NCBI GenBank assembly: GCA_955652585.1
Contig: CATPBF010000079.1
Span: 1-5,787 of the forward strand
DNA length: 5,787 nucleotides
DNA from: Candidatus Dormiibacterota bacterium
GTDB taxonomy: Bacteria > Chloroflexota > Dormibacteria > Dormibacterales > Dormibacteraceae
Direction of reading: 5' to 3'
Positions 1 to 5,690 of this stretch are shown in pieces; the first letter of the stretch is position 1, and every line of letters begins with the position of its first letter. Both the position numbers and the translations under genes were made by a program. The notes below the pieces were generated by a model that was not told where the DNA came from, ran no database searches, and saw nothing but the letters and a program-made list of their open reading frames with translations.

Positions 1-108
1 CCAGGCGCTCTCGAAGCCAAGCCGCTCGAACATCTGCCAGCGCTCGACGGTCTTCTCCCAGGTCATGTTCTGGTCGGTGCAGATGCCAAATCGGAAACGA
101 CGAGCCAT
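1..108 (-). CDS. LLM class (luciferase-like) flavin/F420-dependent oxidoreductase, N-terminal fragment
   Basis: Only the first 36 codons are in the window; the gene continues past the left edge. The ATG is at 108-106 on the minus strand. The visible protein starts MARRFRFGICTDQNM and continues through a helix (WEKTVERWQMFERLGF) to ESAW. This matches the usual start of luciferase-like monooxygenases: a beta strand with an FG motif, then helix alpha 1, then a GF-x-S-x-W strand that normally leads to a D-H. The family uses FMN or F420 in a TIM barrel to oxidise or reduce small organic substrates; the substrate cannot be told from this fragment. A strong GGAGG ribosome site lies 6 nt upstream of the ATG. 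The gene is divergent from the E2 gene across 83 bp. The family call is fairly good but rests on a short stretch. Confidence 0.72.
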   Translation of the reverse strand, partial: MARRFRFGICTDQNMTWEKTVERWQMFERLGFESAW

Positions 109-114
109 TCGCCC

Positions 115-119
115 CCTCC
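115..119 (-). promoter_or_regulatory. Ribosome binding site of the LLM oxidoreductase gene
   Basis: On the minus strand the bases before the ATG read GGGAGGGGGCGA. They contain a full GGAGG Shine-Dalgarno core 6 nt from the start codon. It is the strongest ribosome site in the window and fixes the start at 108. Confidence 0.75.
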
Positions 120-166
120 CGTGCATGTGTCCGGTCGATGCTCCCGAATCGTAAGACAAGCGTCAC

Positions 167-172
167 TACAAT
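167..172 (+). promoter_or_regulatory. Candidate -10 element of the E2 gene
   Basis: TACAAT differs from the bacterial -10 consensus TATAAT at one base and lies in the 83-bp divergent gap. It would place the transcript start near 179, about 13 nt ahead of the ATG at 192, leaving room for the AGGA site at 180-183. I see no convincing -35 hexamer at 16-18 bp spacing. If real, it rules out the longer in-frame start at 138, which would lie upstream of the transcript start. Confidence 0.4.
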
Positions 173-179
173 CCTGAGC

Positions 180-183
180 AGGA
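180..183 (+). promoter_or_regulatory. Ribosome binding site that decides the E2 start
   Basis: AGGA followed by AAA lies 8 nt before the ATG at 192. The upstream in-frame ATG at 138 would add 18 residues with no resemblance to a lipoyl domain and has no clear ribosome site. The site therefore supports the 192 start. Confidence 0.6.
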
Positions 184-191
184 AAACCTGG

Positions 192-1331
192 ATGGCCCTG
201 ACCACACTGAAGATGCCGCAGCTCGGAGAATCGGTCACCGAGGGCACGGTCGAGCGCTGGCTCAAGGCTGAAGGCGAGATGGTGCGCCGAGACGAGCCGA
301 TCGTGGAGGTGGTCACCGACAAGGTCAACGCCGAGATCCCGTCGCCCTTCGAGGGGCGGCTCGTGCGCATCCAGGTCGCGGAGGGACAGACGGTGGCGAT
401 CGGCGCCGCGCTGGCGGAGCTCGAGGTCGAGGGCGCGACAACGACAGCCGCAGAGGCTGCGTCCCCGAAAGAACCAGCGTCCGCCCCAAGTCCTGCCGTG
501 CGAGCTATAACCAAGACGTCCGGCGAGAAGATGAGCCCGGCGGTCCGGCGTCAGGCGCACCTCGCCCGGCAGGCCGCCGCCACCGGCGGTGGCGCAGCCG
601 CCGCGGTTCCTGCCCCGGCGAGCAGGGCAGGCGAGCGGGAGGAGCTCGTCCGGGTCTCAGCCGTGCGCCGGCAGATCGCCGAGCACATGGTCCGCAGCGT
701 GAGCACCTCCCCGCACGCGTGGTCCTTGCGGGAGGTCGACGTGACCCGCCTGGTCGAATACCGCGAGGCTCATCGGGAGGCTTTCCAGGCCAGGCATGGC
801 TTCCCCCTTTCGTATGTGCCGTTCTTCATCCAGATCGTGTGCGAGGCACTTCTCGCCAACCCCTACCTCAATTCGACCTGGACCGACGAGGGCATCGTCC
901 TCAAGCACTACGTCAACATGGGCATCGCCGTGGCGCTACCCGACACCTTGATCGTGCCGGTGATCAAGAACGCCGACCAGAAGGGCTTCGACGACCTCGC
1001 CCATGCCCTCAACGACCTGGCCACGCGCGCCCGCGCCAAGTCGCTGCGTCCCGAAGACGTCCAGGGTGGAACGTTCACGCTCAACAACACCGGGGCGCTC
1101 GGATCGGTAGCAGGTCAGTCCATCATCAACCAGCCGCAAGCCGCAATCCTGAGCACCGAGGCCATTAAGAAGCGGCCAGTAGTGGTCGACGATTCGGTCG
1201 TGATCCGGCCGATGATGAATCTCACGATGTCCTTCGACCACCGCATCATCGATGGGCTGGCGGCGTCCAGGTTCCTCAATGATGTGCAGCGCGGGATCGA
1301 GGAGTGGTCGCCCGCCGCCATCAAGCTGTAG
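192..1331 (+). CDS. 2-oxo acid dehydrogenase complex E2 (dihydrolipoamide acyltransferase), BkdB-like
   Basis: This 379-residue E2 moves the acyl group from E1-bound thiamine diphosphate to CoA through a swinging lipoyl arm. Residues 1-80 form one lipoyl domain, with the lipoylated lysine at K44 in VVTDKVNAEIPS. An Ala/Pro-rich linker follows (about 81-112). Residues 115-127 (SPAVRRQAHLARQ) resemble the first helix of the peripheral subunit-binding domain, but the expected GTGxGGRV-T-x-x-D half is replaced by an Ala/Gly/Pro run. The catalytic domain spans about 150-379, with GTFTLNNTGALGS at 293-305 and the active site SFDHRIIDG (His350, Asp354). The GTFTLNNTG form recalls branched-chain BkdB enzymes, but substrate is not proven. 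ATG 192 is preferred over 138 because the lipoyl domain begins at once and AGGA lies 8 nt upstream. The 3' end overlaps the convergent aminotransferase gene by 11 bp. Its likely E1 partners lie about 3.4 kb to the right on the other strand. Confidence 0.93.
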   Translation: MALTTLKMPQLGESVTEGTVERWLKAEGEMVRRDEPIVEVVTDKVNAEIPSPFEGRLVRIQVAEGQTVAIGAALAELEVEGATTTAAEAASPKEPASAPSPAVRAITKTSGEKMSPAVRRQAHLARQAAATGGGAAAAVPAPASRAGEREELVRVSAVRRQIAEHMVRSVSTSPHAWSLREVDVTRLVEYREAHREAFQARHGFPLSYVPFFIQIVCEALLANPYLNSTWTDEGIVLKHYVNMGIAVALPDTLIVPVIKNADQKGFDDLAHALNDLATRARAKSLRPEDVQGGTFTLNNTGALGSVAGQSIINQPQAAILSTEAIKKRPVVVDDSVVIRPMMNLTMSFDHRIIDGLAASRFLNDVQRGIEEWSPAAIKL

Positions 1332-2466
1332 GCGTGCTTCCGGCGCCTGCGCCCGCGAGGCCCGCATTTTCGACGTAATCGGCCGTGGCGCGTAGATAGC
1401 GATCGATGGCCTCTGGTTCTGCGGCCCGGCCCATGTGGCCGACGCGGAAGATGCGGCCGCGAAGATCACCCAGCCCCCCGCCGATGTGGATGCGGTGATT
1501 CTTCAGCAGCCATTGGAGGTAGTCGCTGACGTCCATGCCCGGCAGCCCGAAGGCGGCCGTCGTCACCGGTGAGGCGATGGTGAGAGGCGCGAGCATCTCG
1601 AACCCCATCTCCTGAAGGCCGTCGCGGACGCGGTCGCGCGCGGCGGCCAGCCGCCGCCACCGGTTCTCGACGCCCTCCTCGAGCAGCCGGATGAGCGCGA
1701 GATCGAACGCCTCGATGACATTCGTCGGCATCGTCGTCGGGTGGGGGTGCCAGTCGCCCCAGAGCTCGGTGTAGCGCCGCCAGGTGGCCAGGTTCAGGTA
1801 CCAGCCCGCCGCCTTGGGACGGCCGTCGTCAAGGGCCGCGAGGGCGCGGGGACCCGCGGCGACCGGCGCCACACCGATCGCCCCGCCGATGCACTTGTTG
1901 GCGACGGTGACGCAGAGATCGGCGCCCCAGGCGTCCATCTCGAAGGGCACGCCCGCGATGGATGAGATGCCGTCGACTATCGCCAGCGCCCCGTGCTCGC
2001 GCGCGGCACGGCAGATCCCCTCCACTTCGTTGAGGATGCCGACCGAGGTCTCGTGATGGACGATGCACACAGCGCGGACGCTGGGATGCTCGGCGAGAGC
2101 TGCCCGAACCTGAACGGCCGTGATCGCCTCGGCAAGGCCGGGGCGAAAGCTGCGCACCTGGAGGTGGTTGGCCGTCGCGACCTCGACCATGCGATCGCCG
2201 AAGAGCCCATTGCTGGGGATCAAGACCTCATCGCCCGGCGAGAGCACGCTGGCGATGCACATCTCGACCCCGGCCATGCCTGACCCGAAGACCAGGTGGA
2301 CATCGCCTGTGGTCTTGAACACCTCGCGCATGCTCGACGCAGCGTGTTTGTAGAGTCGGGTCCAATCGTCTCCGTAATGGGCGCGAACGGGAAGTGCAAG
2401 CGCCTCCAGGATCTCGTCGTCTACGGACACGGGCCCCGGGATCATCAGGAACTCGCGATCCTCCAT
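1321..2466 (-). CDS. Class V PLP-dependent aminotransferase (alanine/serine-glyoxylate aminotransferase-like)
   Basis: This 381-residue fold-type I PLP enzyme should move an amino group from an amino acid to a 2-oxo acid such as glyoxylate or pyruvate. It starts with FLMIPGPVSVDDEIL, the family's opening PGP motif. GSGMAG (61-66) would hold the PLP phosphate, HHETSVG (137-143) matches the usual H-x-ETS-x-G, and D165 in VDGISSIAG should contact the pyridine nitrogen. K191 in VANKC is the predicted Schiff-base lysine; most relatives have SQK here, so the preceding residue is Asn rather than Gln. R341 in FRVGHMG should bind the substrate carboxylate. The C-terminus ends in a Gly/Ala-rich tail that overlaps the E2 gene. 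Its ATG lies 5 nt after the amine oxidase stop, with GAGG inside the end of that gene, so translation is probably coupled. The class is secure; the substrate is unknown. Confidence 0.9.
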   Translation of the reverse strand: MEDREFLMIPGPVSVDDEILEALALPVRAHYGDDWTRLYKHAASSMREVFKTTGDVHLVFGSGMAGVEMCIASVLSPGDEVLIPSNGLFGDRMVEVATANHLQVRSFRPGLAEAITAVQVRAALAEHPSVRAVCIVHHETSVGILNEVEGICRAAREHGALAIVDGISSIAGVPFEMDAWGADLCVTVANKCIGGAIGVAPVAAGPRALAALDDGRPKAAGWYLNLATWRRYTELWGDWHPHPTTMPTNVIEAFDLALIRLLEEGVENRWRRLAAARDRVRDGLQEMGFEMLAPLTIASPVTTAAFGLPGMDVSDYLQWLLKNHRIHIGGGLGDLRGRIFRVGHMGRAAEPEAIDRYLRATADYVENAGLAGAGAGSTPTA

Positions 2467-2471
2467 GACCT

Positions 2472-3740
2472 CTAAGCCTCAGTCATCACTTCGCGCGCGA
2501 CGCGGTAGCCCGATTTGATGGCGCCTTCCATGCCGCCGGGGCCCACCCGATTGTCCGTGTGCTCGCCGGCAAAGAACAGCCGCCCACCTAATGGGGCGGC
2601 AATCAGTGGCAGCACCGAATCCCGCTGGTCGCCGATCGGGGCTCGGACCACGGCGCGCGACCAGGGGTCGTTGGTCCAGCTCTTCACCGATCCGAACAGG
2701 CGCTTGATCGGCCGTCCTACCACCGAGCTCATGGTCGCGTCGACCTGGTCCAAGATCTCCTCGTCCATCAGTCCTGACGGCTCCGCATCGCCTGCGGCCA
2801 AGCCGGAGACAACGATCTTATCGCCACCTTGATGGACAGACTGCTCCATCACAAAGCCGGGCATCCGATCCGTGAAACAGCCGGAGCCGATGGCTTTCTT
2901 GATGAGGTCGCGTTCCGTGTACTGCATGACAAGCCTGGTCGCATTGCCATACCGCATCTGCAGCAACGCCCTCACCTTCTCGACGGGCAGAACCGGCGCG
3001 AAGCCCAGCTCCGAAACCAGCGGACCCGGGACCGTGACCACCACACGGTCGGAGTGAAACGTTTCGTGGTCAGCCTCGACAGTCACTCCTGTCGCGCTCC
3101 AGGCGACGACCCGGACCGGCTGGTTGAAACGCACGTCGACTTTGTTCGCCAGGGCTCGCGGCAGCCTGTCATTGCCGCCCTTGATCTTCCGATAGCCCTC
3201 GCCCCAGGAGAGCTCGACGTTCAGCTCCTCTGCGTCGGCAACCCGGAGCGGAGCTGCGGGCGTGGATTGGGCGATCGCGGCCAGGAGAAGCTCCGCCGGG
3301 TGGGAGACGCGTGCTCGCCGCAGCCACTGGGCCACCGATTCGTAGTGACCTGGGCGCGTCTGGCGAATGGCCACGCGCAGCTCGGTGACCAACTCGGCAG
3401 CGGCGTCACGTCCGAGGCGGCGGCCGCCGAAGATGAGGTCGGGGACGTCGGTCCCAAGGCTGAACTCTTCGGTGAGCTCCAGCTCGTACTTTTCGCAGAG
3501 CGCGGCGATGTTGTTCTGCCCGTGGTAGATGATCTCGGCGCCAACGTCCGCGAACTGACCGTCCGCGAACCCTGCGCGCAACGTGAAGACACGCCCGCCT
3601 ACACGGTCGCGGGCCTCCAGCACAACCACCTCGTGACCGGCGGTTTGCATTTCGGTGGCGGCGACCAGGCCCGCCAGCCCGGCGCCGACGACCAGCACCT
3701 TCACGCCGCCACGGCTTGCATCGTCTCGCGAGAGTGCCAC
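2472..3740 (-). CDS. FAD-dependent amine oxidase-family flavoprotein
   Basis: This 422-residue protein belongs to the flavin amine oxidase group (monoamine oxidase, L-amino-acid oxidase and relatives). The N-terminal Rossmann motif is VVGAGLAGL (GAGLAG at 19-24), then E42 for the FAD ribose and RVGGR (46-50). The mid-protein GGNDRLP (188-194) and C-terminal AGEHTD (391-396) followed by GGMEGAIKSG (402-411) complete the FAD site. No cysteine sits where MAO holds covalent FAD, so FAD is probably non-covalent. By-eye alignment suggests the aromatic cage and the flavin lysine are also replaced (V365, G403, R269), so oxidation of a simple amine is not assured. No signal peptide or membrane tail is seen. 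The start is GTG at 3740; GTG at 3704 (codon 13) is a real alternative that removes a 12-residue extension. An in-frame TAG 12 nt upstream rules out earlier starts. It is first in an operon with the aminotransferase. Confidence 0.88.
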   Translation of the reverse strand: MALSRDDASRGGVKVLVVGAGLAGLVAATEMQTAGHEVVVLEARDRVGGRVFTLRAGFADGQFADVGAEIIYHGQNNIAALCEKYELELTEEFSLGTDVPDLIFGGRRLGRDAAAELVTELRVAIRQTRPGHYESVAQWLRRARVSHPAELLLAAIAQSTPAAPLRVADAEELNVELSWGEGYRKIKGGNDRLPRALANKVDVRFNQPVRVVAWSATGVTVEADHETFHSDRVVVTVPGPLVSELGFAPVLPVEKVRALLQMRYGNATRLVMQYTERDLIKKAIGSGCFTDRMPGFVMEQSVHQGGDKIVVSGLAAGDAEPSGLMDEEILDQVDATMSSVVGRPIKRLFGSVKSWTNDPWSRAVVRAPIGDQRDSVLPLIAAPLGGRLFFAGEHTDNRVGPGGMEGAIKSGYRVAREVMTEA

Positions 3741-3750
3741 AAAAACGGTC

Positions 3751-3757
3751 TAGGGTA
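3751..3757. promoter_or_regulatory. Candidate bidirectional -10 element between flavoprotein and OCD-family genes
   Basis: TAGGGTA reads TAGGGT on the plus strand (3751-3756) and TACCCT on the minus strand (3757-3752). Both fit the TAnnnT core of a -10 element. The plus transcript would start near 3763, the minus one near 3745, giving very short or no leader to the annotated starts. I see no good -35 for either direction. The gap between the annotated genes is only 25 bp (3741-3765), so promoter signals must lie here or within the genes. Confidence 0.35.
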
Positions 3758-3765
3758 CAGCCGAG

Positions 3766-4716
3766 ATGAAGGTGCTGATGCTGAGCCAGGCCGATGTGAG
3801 CGAGCTGCTGGACCTGGACCGGCTCCTGGACGCTCTGGAGGAAGCCTTCCGTGCGCTGAGCTCCGGCCGGGTCGACATCGCACCCCGCACTGCCGTGAAC
3901 GCGGAAGGTGAAGGCTTCCTTCAATCGATGCCCGGGTATGCGGCGGGCCTGGGACTCGGCGTGAAGCTCGTCTCGGGGTTTCCCATGAACCACTTGCTCG
4001 GACTGCCATCGCACCAGGCGCTCATCGCACTCTTCGATCCGGCCACCGGATCGCCGGTGGCAGTCATGGACGGGACACGCATCACGGCGATACGCACCGC
4101 CGGGGCTGCGGCGCTGTCCGCCCGGCATCTAGCTCGAAAAGACGCTCGGGTGCTTGCGATCCTGGGTGCAGGCGTGCAGGGTCATGCCCACCTCGAGATC
4201 ATGCCGCGGGTCAGAGACTTCGAGGAGATTCGTATCGCCTCCCAGACCACCGAGGGCGCGCAGCGCCTCGCGGAGCGTGATCCAAGGGCACATGCCGTGG
4301 CCAACGGCGAGGCGGCGGTGCGCGGGGCTGACGTGGTCGCGCTCTGCACCAGCTCGGTCGCGCCTGTGATCCAGCGCTCGTGGGTGAGCCCCGGCACCCA
4401 TGTATCGTCGGTCGGCTTCGCGCCGCCGGGCGGGGAGCTGGATCGTGAGCTTGCCGAGAATGCGAGCCTGTTTGTAGAGTCGCGCGTGGTCGCTTTTCAT
4501 CCACCACCAATTGGTTGCATGGAACTGGTCGGGATGGATGCCGAGCAGGCGGCGGAGCTGGGCGAGGTTCTCCTCGGAACGCGGCCAGGCCGGCGGTCGC
4601 AAGGGGAGATCACCGTGTACAAGTCGATGGGACACGCCGTCGAAGACCTGGCCGCCGCCGGGCTTGTCTACCGAACGGCCACTGCCAAGGGCGCTGGCGC
4701 GACCTTCGAGCTCTAG
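3766..4716 (+). CDS. Ornithine cyclodeaminase / mu-crystallin family protein
   Basis: This 316-residue protein belongs to the NAD(P)-dependent OCD/mu-crystallin family, which includes ornithine cyclodeaminase, alanine dehydrogenase and cyclic imine (ketimine) reductases. R41 and K67 (GVKLVSGFP) and R110 in MDGTRITAIRTAGAAALSA fit the substrate-binding residues of the family. GAGVQG (134-139) is the dinucleotide motif, D226 in GELD fits the catalytic aspartate, and KSMGHAVEDLA (286-296) is the family's C-terminal signature. Length is typical. The motifs do not separate cyclodeaminase from imine reductase. The start at 3766 has no ribosome site; ATG 3778 (codon 5) has GAAGG 5 nt upstream and also gives a family-like start (MLSQADV), so the true start may be four codons later. 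It is divergent from the flavoprotein gene, and its stop codon shares a CTAG with the stop of E1 beta. Confidence 0.9.
   Translation: MKVLMLSQADVSELLDLDRLLDALEEAFRALSSGRVDIAPRTAVNAEGEGFLQSMPGYAAGLGLGVKLVSGFPMNHLLGLPSHQALIALFDPATGSPVAVMDGTRITAIRTAGAAALSARHLARKDARVLAILGAGVQGHAHLEIMPRVRDFEEIRIASQTTEGAQRLAERDPRAHAVANGEAAVRGADVVALCTSSVAPVIQRSWVSPGTHVSSVGFAPPGGELDRELAENASLFVESRVVAFHPPPIGCMELVGMDAEQAAELGEVLLGTRPGRRSQGEITVYKSMGHAVEDLAAAGLVYRTATAKGAGATFEL
3768..3772 (+). promoter_or_regulatory. Possible ribosome binding site supporting a later start of the OCD-family gene
   Basis: GAAGG lies 5 nt ahead of ATG 3778, the fifth codon of the longer reading. The ATG at 3766 has no purine-rich site before it and would need leaderless or weak initiation. 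Confidence 0.4.
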
Positions 4717-5690
4717 CTCTCCAGCGTTTTTCTCACGGCCGCCAGGACCCGGTCGAGCGACGGCAGGTAATAGTCTTCGAGAGAGGCCGGCGGGAACGGA
4801 ATGTCAAATGCGGCCACCCGCGCCACGGGCGCATCCAAGTCGTAGAAGAGCTGCTCCATGAGGGTCGCGGAGATCTCCGCCCCGAAGCCGGCCGAGAGCG
4901 GTGCTTCGTGCACGACCACGCAGCGGCCCGTCTTCGCGACCTCACTGCACAGCGTCTCCACGTCGAGAGGGACCAGGGTGCGCAGATCCAGCACCGAAGC
5001 CGAAACGCCTTCCTCCTCGAGCCGGTTCGCCGCGCGAAGGCACAGCTCGACGGCGGCGCTCCACGCCACGAGCGTGATGTCCTTCCCCTCGCGGGCAACT
5101 GACGCCTTTCCAAACGGCACTGTGTAGGCGCCGTCCGGCACTTCCGAGCGGCCGACTCGGTACAGCCGGTCTGGCTCGCAGAAGAGGACCGGGTCGGGGT
5201 CGCGGATCGCTTCCACGAGCAGGCCTTTCGCGTCATATGGGTTGGACGGCATCACGATCTTGATCCCCGGCGTCTGGACGAACTGCGCCTCGACAGCGTC
5301 TGAATGAAATTCTGGGCTGCGGATACCTCCTCCGAACGGCGCTCGGATCGTGACCTGGCAGTGGTACCGCCCGCGCGAGCGCTGGCGGTACTTTGCGAGC
5401 TGCGGACCGATCTGATGGAACCCCTGGGCGCTGAAGCCCAGAAACTGAATCTCTGCCACCGGCACCATGCCCGCCAGCGCGAGGCCGAGGGATGCGCCGA
5501 TGATGCTGGCTTCGGCGAGAGGCGTGTCGACCACACGGACGCCGCCGAATCGCTCGACCAGCCCGCTCGTCGTGCGAAACACCCCGCCGAGCTTGCCCAC
5601 ATCGAGACCGAGCACCATCACGCGAGGGTCGCGTTCCATCTCTTCGCTGAGGGCGTTGTTGATCGCTTCGACGATGTTGCGCTCCGGCAT
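4713..5690 (-). CDS. 2-oxo acid dehydrogenase E1 component, beta subunit
   Basis: This 325-residue protein is the beta half of an alpha2beta2 thiamine diphosphate E1 that decarboxylates a 2-oxo acid and acylates the E2 lipoyl arm. DTPLAEASIIG (55-65) carries E60, the glutamate expected to activate the thiamine aminopyrimidine. AEIQFLGF (79-86), APFGGGIRSPEFHSDAVEA (117-135, with H129), the stretch PGIKIVMPSNPYDAKGLL, and DPDPVLFCEP follow in family order, and the C-terminal transketolase domain (LDLRTLVPLD, VVVHEAPLSAGFGAEI) is complete. The GGGIR-x-x-x-x-HS pattern resembles branched-chain-type E1 beta proteins. An oddity is VLGLDVG (26-32): relatives read GE[D/E]VG, so L29 replaces a conserved glutamate. 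The ATG directly follows the E1 alpha TAA with no gap, so translation is probably coupled. The stop at 4713-4715 lies within the CTAG shared with the OCD-family gene. Confidence 0.93.
   Translation of the reverse strand: MPERNIVEAINNALSEEMERDPRVMVLGLDVGKLGGVFRTTSGLVERFGGVRVVDTPLAEASIIGASLGLALAGMVPVAEIQFLGFSAQGFHQIGPQLAKYRQRSRGRYHCQVTIRAPFGGGIRSPEFHSDAVEAQFVQTPGIKIVMPSNPYDAKGLLVEAIRDPDPVLFCEPDRLYRVGRSEVPDGAYTVPFGKASVAREGKDITLVAWSAAVELCLRAANRLEEEGVSASVLDLRTLVPLDVETLCSEVAKTGRCVVVHEAPLSAGFGAEISATLMEQLFYDLDAPVARVAAFDIPFPPASLEDYYLPSLDRVLAAVRKTLES

Larger units (their letters stand above)
3693..3777. repeat. 11-bp perfect inverted repeat flanking the divergent promoter region
   Basis: CAGCACCTTCA at 3693-3703 is the exact reverse complement of TGAAGGTGCTG at 3767-3777, with 63 bp between the arms. 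Each arm lies at a possible start codon: GTG 3704 of the flavoprotein and ATG 3766 of the OCD-family gene, both followed by AAG GTG CTG. It could be an operator pair, a shared initiation signal, or chance from two proteins beginning [V/M]-K-V-L. Confidence 0.5.

Noticed and set aside
148..153. Possible minus-strand -10 (TACGAT) for the LLM gene
   Set aside because: Only a partial match and no -35 at suitable spacing; too weak to annotate.
138..191. Longer E2 start at ATG 138
   Set aside because: The 18 extra residues do not resemble E2 proteins, no ribosome site is present, and the candidate -10 at 167-172 lies inside the extension.
2829..3911. A 360-codon open frame on the plus strand opposite the flavoprotein gene
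   Set aside because: It is antisense to a gene with clear FAD motifs, runs into the OCD-family gene in a wrong frame, and shows no recognisable domain. Long antisense frames are common in GC-rich DNA.
3406..4128. A 240-codon open frame on the minus strand across the divergent junction
   Set aside because: It overlaps both the flavoprotein and the OCD-family gene in other frames, is Arg-rich and low in family-like motifs, and would cover the promoter gap.
2345..4482. A 14-bp direct repeat, TGTTTGTAGAGTCG, at 2345-2358 and 4469-4482
   Set aside because: Both copies lie within coding sequence, one antisense (RLYKH) and one sense (LFVES), with no related flanks or further copies. Probably chance.
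4705..4735. Possible terminator: GAGC-TCTA-GCTC stem followed by a T run at 4727-4732
   Set aside because: The stem is only 4 bp and the T run starts about 8 nt downstream, so it does not form a normal intrinsic terminator.
4515..5102. A 195-codon plus-strand frame over the OCD/E1 beta junction
   Set aside because: It overlaps the ends of two well-supported genes in wrong frames and has shadow-like Arg/His/Gly composition.
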